DNA of 16,156 nt, from the NCBI GenBank assembly GCA_035294325.1, contig DATGLE010000139.1:1-16156 (forward strand), given 5' to 3'. Below the pieces are notes generated by a model, which made no database searches, had not been told where the DNA came from, and was given only the letters and a program-made list of their open reading frames with translations. Below, in pieces: positions 6,736-11,656 of this stretch. The position numbers and the translations under genes are program-made. This stretch comes from DATGLE01 sp035294325 (lineage in GTDB: Bacteria > Chloroflexota > Ktedonobacteria > Ktedonobacterales > Ktedonobacteraceae). How positions within the stretch are numbered: the stretch's first letter is position 1; the number at the start of each line of letters is the position of its first letter.

Positions 6736-7264
6736 TCTGGGGCAAGCGCTCCGGTTCCATTTCACAGGAGAAGCACACGTACCACTTGCCGGTGCGGCTG
6801 CGCTCTATCGTGCAGGTCTTGATCTTGCCTTTCACGGGACGATGGTAGACCATCTTCACCCTCCCGATCTTGGAGAGGCATACCCGTTGGTCGTGCGTGA
6901 TGGAAAAGCCGGATTGTGGGAAGGTGAAACTATCGTAGCGCCCAGAGCCTTTAAAACGGGGGTAGCCTGGTTTCTCACCGGCCTTCCAGCGGCGGAAGAA
7001 GGCTTTGAAGGCCAGATCGACACGCACCGCGACGTTCTGAAGCACCTGGGAGTGGACTCCTTTGAGCGAGGGGCGTTCAGTTTTCAGGACCGAAAAGGTT
7101 TCTTGTTGCTGATAGAGCGAGAGAGATTTCCCCTCTTGCTCCCAGGCGTCCCGACGCTTCTCAAGCAGATGATTATACAGCCAGCGGCACGCTTCAAGGG
7201 TGTCATACAAGGCTTTCACCTGCTTTTTCGTCGGATAGATTCGGTACTGAAATGTTTTACGCAT
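6689..7264 (-). pseudogene. tnpB: TnpB (IS200/IS605-type RNA-guided nuclease), N-terminal half only
   Basis: ATG at 7264 gives MRKTFQYRIYPTKKQ, the standard TnpB opening, then LEACRWLYNHLLEKRR, KPGYPRFKGSGRYDSFTFPQ and KWYVCFSCEMEPERLP, which form the REC/wedge part of the OrfB_IS605 fold. Similarity stops at about residue 177 (near 6730), just before the first RuvC motif (GIDxG) is expected. The RuvC nuclease, zinc ribbon and the 3' region that encodes the guide (omega) RNA and right end are all absent; full proteins are about 370-400 residues. The last dozen or so codons to the TAA at 6689 read the antisense of the ATPase remnant. So the fragment cannot cleave DNA. No tnpA is present. High confidence in family. 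Confidence 0.9.
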
Positions 7265-7270
7265 ATGCAG

Positions 7271-7299
7271 ATTTTAGCACAAATTAGAACATGTGTTAA
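7271..7299 (-). promoter_or_regulatory. Sigma70-type promoter of the tnpB fragment
   Basis: On the minus strand, TTAACA (7299-7294) and TAAAAT (7276-7271) each differ from consensus at one position and are separated by exactly 17 bases. The predicted transcript start, about 7 bases downstream, falls on or next to the tnpB ATG at 7264, so the mRNA would be nearly leaderless; no ribosome site is visible. Confidence 0.6.
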
Positions 7300-7318
7300 C
7301 AGAAGGGTGCGAGGCCAT

Positions 7319-7717
7319 TCATCCCCGTGGCTCAAGCCAGGGGCCTTCTGGCCGCACATCGTAAAGCGGCATGCGATCAGCCTCCGCCAGTTGCTTTGTG
7401 CGCGCGATCATGCGCTGGAGACGGGCCTGCTCATCAGCGACCAGGCGCTCCTGAGCCGCGACGCGCTGGTGCAGCAGCGCCTCAAGCGTCTGCGCGTCAT
7501 GCGCCCGCAGGAGCCGCGCGATCTCTTCCAGGGCAAAACCGCAGTCTTTGAGCGCCAGAATGCGCACGACCTCGACCAGTTGTCCGATATCGTAGAGGCG
7601 ATAGCCGCTCTCAGGATCAACCTGTGCCGGGCGCAACACCCCAGGCGCATCATAATGCCGCAGGGTTTTCACCGACACCTGGCTCAGACACGCAAATTCT
7701 CCAATCTTGAGCATCAT
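7319..7717 (-). CDS. MerR-family transcriptional regulator, effector domain lost
   Basis: Two adjacent ATGs (7717 and 7714) are possible starts. The N-terminus MLKIGEFACLSQVSVKTLRHYDAPGVLRPA and GYRLYDIGQL form the winged helix-turn-helix that binds the spacer between -35 and -10 boxes; residues about 75-118 (ALLHQRVAAQERL and on) form the dimerising coiled coil. Relatives with this opening usually continue after MPxYDV into a GyrI-like drug-binding domain, about 270 residues in all. Here the protein stops at 132 residues, and its last residues (about EGPWLEPRG) are read from the transposon end hairpin. So it keeps DNA binding and dimerisation but has lost ligand sensing. Such a product could act as a constitutive or dominant-negative form, or be inert. 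Family confidence is high; activity is inference. Confidence 0.85.
   Translation of the reverse strand: MMLKIGEFACLSQVSVKTLRHYDAPGVLRPAQVDPESGYRLYDIGQLVEVVRILALKDCGFALEEIARLLRAHDAQTLEALLHQRVAAQERLVADEQARLQRMIARTKQLAEADRMPLYDVRPEGPWLEPRG
7323..7343 (-). repeat. Subterminal hairpin of the IS200/IS605-type element (left end)
   Basis: CCCC/GGGG and TGGCT/AGCCA stems with one bulged G (7327) and a tiny central loop. Short hairpins with a bulged base near the ends are what TnpA recognises in IS200/IS605 elements. It lies about 60 bases upstream of the tnpB start, the right place for the left end. The same bases encode the C-terminus (GPWLEPRG) and nearly reach the stop of the adjacent MerR gene. 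Confidence 0.6.
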
Positions 7718-7766
7718 CCTCTCGCTTTCTCCGCTTCAGCGTTCTAGAAGGCTTACCTCCTCAGAG

Positions 7767-7797
7767 AGCTTACATCCTCCCCTTATGGGAGAGTCAA
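7767..7797 (-). promoter_or_regulatory. MerR-type promoter with 19-bp spacer and central dyad
   Basis: On the minus strand, TTGACT (7797-7792) and TAAGCT (7772-7767) are 19 bases apart, the over-long spacing typical of MerR-controlled promoters. The spacer holds a 15-bp near-palindrome (7777-7791, CTCCC against GGGAG). Transcription would run into the MerR gene at 7717, so autoregulation is likely. An orphan AGGAGGT (7755-7761) lies in the leader without a start codon behind it. Confidence 0.65.
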
Positions 7798-7860
7798 GAG
7801 GGAAACTCTTTGCTCTTTACCATCTTTCCTCTTCAGAACAATCTTTTCCCATTGGTTTCA

Positions 7861-7884
7861 GGCGGCCAGAGTACTCTGGCCGCC
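7861..7884. terminator. Perfect 24-bp palindrome downstream of the DUF998-like gene
   Basis: Twelve bases starting GGCGGCCAGAGT are followed at once by their exact reverse complement. It lies 24 bases beyond the stop codon of the minus-strand operon, the usual position for a terminator. There is no clear T-run on either side, so a protein-binding site or cruciform remains possible. Confidence 0.55.
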
Positions 7885-7908
7885 TTCGCTCCTGTCCTTA
7901 CTCGATCC

Positions 7909-8625
7909 TCACGCCAACCCGGCTCTCAAGCGTGCCGCCAGCACAGCAATCCAGGTCCAGGCGATTACTACCGCGCCCGTAAAGGCCAGCGTAAGGATGA
8001 CCAGGGCAGCCCCGTTCTGCTGGAACCCGGTGGCAATACCGACGAAAGCCGCCAGGAAGAACACGCCGGTAGCGACCGAGTACGCCGCCCAGCCCCATTG
8101 CCGCCTGCCAGCAAAGCGACGGGCAAACACGAAACACGCTGCGATCAACCCAAGAAAGCCCAGCCCACCGCTGATGGTATGCACGATGCCGTGCCAGCTT
8201 ATAATGTGAGCGTCCATGGGCGTTCCCGGCGGGAAGCCGAGGCCGGGATCGGCGGTGAAGAAGCCAGCGCCAATCAGACCCAGGCCGTAGACGATGAGCA
8301 GCAGCGGTCCCCAGGTTCCACCCGTGCTCCCCCGGAGCGCGCGCCGCATCCCCACCGCGCAGGCGATGACCAGCAGGCCGGTCACGATGAAATTGGTGAT
8401 CTGAATCCATCCCAGGTCTCCCAGGCTCATCTGCGACAGATCGTTGCGCGTCGGATCGAAGCCGGGCCGGATGAGGATCTGGAGGACACCTACGGCGATA
8501 TAGAGCGGACCGGCGATCATGCCGCAAGCTAGCAGCGCTCTGGTACGCCGGGTTCGCGCATCGGTGCTTTGCCCCGTCTGAACGAATGTAATAGAGGTAC
8601 GGTCTTCTGACATGCTCTTTTGCAT
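7909..8625 (-). CDS. DUF998-like six-helix membrane protein
   Basis: ATG at 8625 follows AAGGAAG at a good distance; MSEDRTS at 8613 is an alternative. The 238-residue product has a polar N-terminus and about six membrane helices (around 30-52, 74-93, 105-124, 146-168, 178-199 and 206-230). Features of DUF998 proteins include GPLYIAVGVLQ followed by the polar PTRNDLSQMSLGDLGW loop, GFFTADPGLGFPPGT, and HGIVHTISGGLGF. The biochemical role of the family is unknown to me. It is the last gene of the minus-strand run after the oxidoreductase (gap 106 bases) and is followed by the 24-bp palindrome. It looks intact. Confidence 0.8.
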   Translation of the reverse strand: MQKSMSEDRTSITFVQTGQSTDARTRRTRALLACGMIAGPLYIAVGVLQILIRPGFDPTRNDLSQMSLGDLGWIQITNFIVTGLLVIACAVGMRRALRGSTGGTWGPLLLIVYGLGLIGAGFFTADPGLGFPPGTPMDAHIISWHGIVHTISGGLGFLGLIAACFVFARRFAGRRQWGWAAYSVATGVFFLAAFVGIATGFQQNGAALVILTLAFTGAVVIAWTWIAVLAARLRAGLA

Positions 8626-8731
8626 TATCTATTCTTCCTTTCATTGGTAACAGGATCATCCATCCTGGATGAAACGCAGCAGTTTGCAGACAACAAACCG
8701 TCCATGTTGAAACTCCATTCTGAGATGTACA

Positions 8732-9577
8732 TCAGAAGCGCGGTGGCCCCTGGTGGATCCGCTGGCGCACCTGCTCAAACGTCTCCAGGGGATCAAAGCC
8801 CTCCACCCACCAGGTAGCCCCTGCCCGGGCGAATGCAGCCACCCGCGCTCTATACTGTGCGGGGTCTTGCCCGCCGGTCGATCCAGAGGCAACTACATCA
8901 AAAGGTGTAGCTGCCGTCCGCCGGGCCTGGATAGAGGCAAGGATCTCACGGAAATCCTCTGGAGTAAGGGCGTGGGAGAGCCTCTGGGGAAAGACCCCAT
9001 CGAACTGAGCCGCGCGACGAAACGGCTTTGTGTGCGGCCAGTTGCCCGCGACCCAGATCGGGATGCGCGGCTGTTGCAGCGGTTTGGGCAGAAATTGCCC
9101 CCGGCTGAGTCGATAATACTGCCCCTGGTAACTGAACTCTTCCCCGCTCCACAGGCCCATCAGGACCGCAAGTCCCTCATCGAGCATCTTTCCATGAACC
9201 CGCTCATCGGTTGGCTCACCGAAGTTTTGATACTCTCCAAAGAAGTTGGTGCCCAGGCCCACCCCCAGGATCAGGCGCCCTCCTGAGAGATGGTCGAGCG
9301 TGACAGTTTCGCGTGCCAGCATCCAGGGACGACGGCGTGGCACTGGCGTGACCATCGTGCCGAGCTTGATATATCTGGTGCGCAGCGCAACAGCAGCCAG
9401 CAGCATCCAGGGATCAGCGATTGCCACAGGTTGTGGTAATCCCGCCTGATGGTAGTTGAGGTGGTCCCAGACAAAGAACCCATCCCACCCTGCCTCCTCG
9501 GCTTCATGGGCCAGGCCCGCCACCAGGTGTGGATTGCTGAAAGGGCCAAAGGGGGGAAGGTCGAGGGCAAATTGCAT
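8732..9577 (-). CDS. LLM-class flavin-dependent oxidoreductase (luciferase-like)
   Basis: ATG at 9577 follows AAGGAGC. The 281-residue TIM-barrel protein has the family's MQFALDLPPFGPFSNP start, the GWDGFFVWDHL strand-loop, IKLGTMVTPVPRRRPWMLARE, LSGGRLILGVGLGTN (the cofactor phosphate-binding region) and PIWVAGNW. Such enzymes use F420 or FMN to oxidise or hydroxylate organic compounds; which cofactor and substrate apply cannot be read from the sequence. Its ribosome site lies in the 15-base gap after the phosphotransferase stop, so the two genes are probably translated from one mRNA. Length is slightly below the common 290-350 but the ends look natural; no break is seen. Confidence 0.9.
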   Translation of the reverse strand: MQFALDLPPFGPFSNPHLVAGLAHEAEEAGWDGFFVWDHLNYHQAGLPQPVAIADPWMLLAAVALRTRYIKLGTMVTPVPRRRPWMLARETVTLDHLSGGRLILGVGLGTNFFGEYQNFGEPTDERVHGKMLDEGLAVLMGLWSGEEFSYQGQYYRLSRGQFLPKPLQQPRIPIWVAGNWPHTKPFRRAAQFDGVFPQRLSHALTPEDFREILASIQARRTAATPFDVVASGSTGGQDPAQYRARVAAFARAGATWWVEGFDPLETFEQVRQRIHQGPPRF

Positions 9578-9592
9578 AGGAATGCTCCTTTC

Positions 9593-10495
9593 TTATCTTT
9601 GATGATCGGCAAGCACTTCGGTAATCATCCGGCGGGCGGTGGCGGCGAACACGGGATTGGTGTCCTGATAATAGGGCAGGGCAATCAGTCCAATAGACAG
9701 CGCCCAGCCGCGCCCTCGCGCCCAGGTCGCCTCATCGACCGGCAGCGCGGCGCGCAAGACCTCTCGCGTGGGGGAAGAGAGAAAGCTCCACCCCACGATC
9801 AAGTCGCAGGCGGGATCGCCCACCCCCAGCCCCTCCCAGTCGATGACGGCGCTGATCCTGCCACGCCGGACCAGCAGATTCCCTGGGAGCAGGTCTCCGT
9901 GGGTCCAGACGGGCGGGCCGTGCCAGGCCGGCGCCTGCAAAGCCGCCTCCCAGGCCGCAGTCACAGCGTCGGTATCGACCATGCCGGAAAGTTCGGCGAT
10001 GGCCGCGCGCACGGGAGCGTCTCTCGTGGAGAGCGGCACGCCGCGCGAAGAGGCCGGGGGCGAAGGGGCTGACCAGTTCATAGGATCGATCCGGTGCAGC
10101 GCAGTGATGAAACGCGCCAGATCACGCGCCGCCTGGCCGAGATCGATGCCGCATCCCTGTTCCGCGTTCTCGCCTGCGAGCCAGCGATAGACCGACCAGG
10201 ACCAGGGATAGCCCTCGCCAGGCCGCCCTTTGGCGAGCGGGACAGGGATAGCAAGCGGCAGATGTGGAGCCAGTCTGGGCACCCACAGGTGCTCTTTTTC
10301 TAGTGGCCCGGTCGCCCCTTCGATGCGGGGGAGGCGCACAGCCATGTCGGGGCCGAGTCGATAGATTGCGTTATTCGTTCCAGCGGACGGGACCGGATCA
10401 ATCGGTTGGTCCGCCCATTGCGGGAATTGGGCCGCGAGTAACCGGCGCACGAGCGCGATATCAATGTCCACTTCGTGGACATGCATTTTTCCCAC
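9593..10495 (-). CDS. Aminoglycoside phosphotransferase (APH) family kinase
   Basis: GTG at 10495 (MGKMHVHEVDID) is chosen because GAGGAG lies six bases upstream; ATG 10486 is the alternative, and the frame stays open to 10606 without other support. The 300-residue protein has a kinase-like fold: PVPSAGTNNAIYRLG and MAVRLPR in the N-lobe, the catalytic loop HGDLLPGN (H199, D201, N206) and the metal-binding VIDWEGLGVGDPACDL (D219). It would transfer phosphate from a nucleotide to a hydroxyl of a small molecule. Members of this subgroup are usually annotated as aminoglycoside phosphotransferases, but resistance is not demonstrated for most. First gene of the operon with the oxidoreductase and DUF998-like protein; a set of half-sites lies upstream. 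Confidence 0.88.
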   Translation of the reverse strand: MGKMHVHEVDIDIALVRRLLAAQFPQWADQPIDPVPSAGTNNAIYRLGPDMAVRLPRIEGATGPLEKEHLWVPRLAPHLPLAIPVPLAKGRPGEGYPWSWSVYRWLAGENAEQGCGIDLGQAARDLARFITALHRIDPMNWSAPSPPASSRGVPLSTRDAPVRAAIAELSGMVDTDAVTAAWEAALQAPAWHGPPVWTHGDLLPGNLLVRRGRISAVIDWEGLGVGDPACDLIVGWSFLSSPTREVLRAALPVDEATWARGRGWALSIGLIALPYYQDTNPVFAATARRMITEVLADHQR

Positions 10496-10610
10496 AATAT
10501 TCTCCTCTTCTGGTTTCCGAGCAGAGAAAATGCTGATTGGTCGAATATCACTTCTGACCTCACGAGCCTCCTGGCTCATTGCTGATGCCGTAAGCATAGA
10601 CGACATCTGG

Positions 10611-10637
10611 TGGTAGTGTGATCTACCAAAAGTGGTA
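10611..10637. promoter_or_regulatory. Operator-like cluster of three TGGTA half-sites
   Basis: TGGTAG (10611-10616), CTACCA (10623-10628) and TGGTA (10633-10637) alternate in orientation, giving two overlapping dyads: a 6-bp-arm one with 6-base spacer and a 5-bp-arm one with 4-base spacer. It lies about 115 bases upstream of the phosphotransferase start. A binding site for an unidentified regulator is plausible. Confidence 0.35.
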
Positions 10638-10804
10638 ATCCGCGCCGTCTCGATGGGAGTATTCTGGTGAGGGGAGATGAGGCCGGGGAGTGTCAGAAGG
10701 AAACAGGTCTGATGTCAGCCGCTCTGAATTGGATGTATGATCGTGAGATTTCGTATTGCAAAAGGCAAATTGGAGGCAGAGGCCCTGCACACTTTGAGCA
10801 GGCA

Positions 10805-11341
10805 TCAGCCCGAAGGCAGCAAACCGGGCTGATCCAGGAATGCCAGAGCGTCCAGGAGTACCTGGCTCATCGAGGACGAACCGGAACCTGCACCCAGTAT
10901 CTCCAGCTCGGAGGTACGCAGCGCCGCCGCAGCCAGAGAAATTGTTGGTCCCGCCATTTCCCCGATCTGCACCAGACGAACGCGCTGTCTGGCAAGGGAA
11001 AGTTCGCGCGGAATAAGCGTTTCAAGGAGCAGTTCAGTTGGATGGCCCCACACAAAATCAAGGATGATCTGGTATCCTGACGCTCCTGCTTCCTGTTTGA
11101 AGGCTTCGACCACATTGGCGTCGGATTGTTTGAGATCAATCACGGCATCTGCTCCCAGGTCACGAAGTTTCGCAAGCTGCACAGCGTCGCGCCCGGTACC
11201 AATCACTCGTTTTGCGCCAAGCAGCCTGGCAACCTGGACGGCGAGTTTCCCGGCAAAGCCTGTCGCGCCATTGATCAGCACCGTCTCGCCTGCTTGAAGC
11301 TTTGCGCTCCACTTGAGAGGGAAAAGCGGGTTTTCCGTGGA
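10805..11341 (-). pseudogene. MDR-type NADPH:quinone oxidoreductase, middle fragment
   Basis: The recognisable part begins PLKWSAKLQAGETVLINGATG, followed by FAGKLAVQVARLLGAKRVIG, the Rossmann-fold dinucleotide-binding segment of medium-chain dehydrogenases of the quinone oxidoreductase type, and DLGADAVIDLKQ, GYQIILDFVWGHPTELLLE and VRLVQIGEMAGPTISLAAAALR. The N-terminal catalytic domain (GroES-like, about 130 residues) is absent; the upstream frame to 11500 is open but unlike the family. The C-terminus is also cut, ending FLDQPGLLPSG where intact relatives run on for 40 residues or so. Both ends gone, so not functional. It is divergent from the LuxR regulator at 11657. Confidence 0.8.
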
Positions 11342-11519
11342 TCCGCAGTTCATACTGCTGAGCGTCTTCAGACCAGATAAGGACATGCAGCGATGGTCTG
11401 GGCATAGCGTCCTTTCATTCCCATTGGATATCTCATCTTCAATTTCCCACAGGCAGAAGTATAACACAAGACTCGGCGAGCAGCGCCGTGATCGTCTCAT
11501 CCCGACAGGAAAAACGGCC

Positions 11520-11543
11520 TGTTGACCTGGCCCTGGGTCAACA
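11520..11543. promoter_or_regulatory. Operator-like dyad upstream of the LuxR-type regulator
   Basis: TGTTGACC (11520-11527) and GGTCAACA (11536-11543) are exact inverted 8-bp arms around an 8-base spacer. It ends nine bases before a possible -35 box, a position suited to an activator, and could be the binding site of the regulator itself. Confidence 0.45.
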
Positions 11544-11552
11544 ATCTCCTCC

Positions 11553-11581
11553 TTGTTCTTTCACGAAAAATCAGCTAAGAT
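11553..11581 (+). promoter_or_regulatory. Possible promoter of the LuxR-type regulator
   Basis: TTGTTC (11553-11558) and TAAGAT (11576-11581) are 17 bases apart. The boxes are weak (three to four of six consensus positions each), consistent with a promoter that needs an activator. It leaves a leader of about 70 bases before the ATG at 11657. Confidence 0.35.
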
Positions 11582-11656
11582 GGGACCTGAATACGGCCCG
11601 GTATCGTACTGAGCCCGGGTGGTGATCTGACTCCCCCGCAGACAAGGAGGCCCGCT

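Noticed and set aside
6689..7343. Functional RNA-guided TnpB system
   Set aside because: The RuvC domain, zinc ribbon, omega RNA region and right end are all missing.
6760..7747. Continuation of the plus-strand frame after the ATPase remnant
   Set aside because: From about 6730 onward it is antisense to tnpB and MerR and has no family resemblance.
7810..8532. 240-residue plus-strand ORF
   Set aside because: Antisense of the DUF998-like gene, rich in Arg, Pro and Gln as typical for GC-rich shadows.
7898..8659. 253-residue minus-strand ORF overlapping the DUF998-like gene
   Set aside because: Different frame, Arg/His/Pro-rich, no membrane segments; the 7909-8625 frame has six clean helices.
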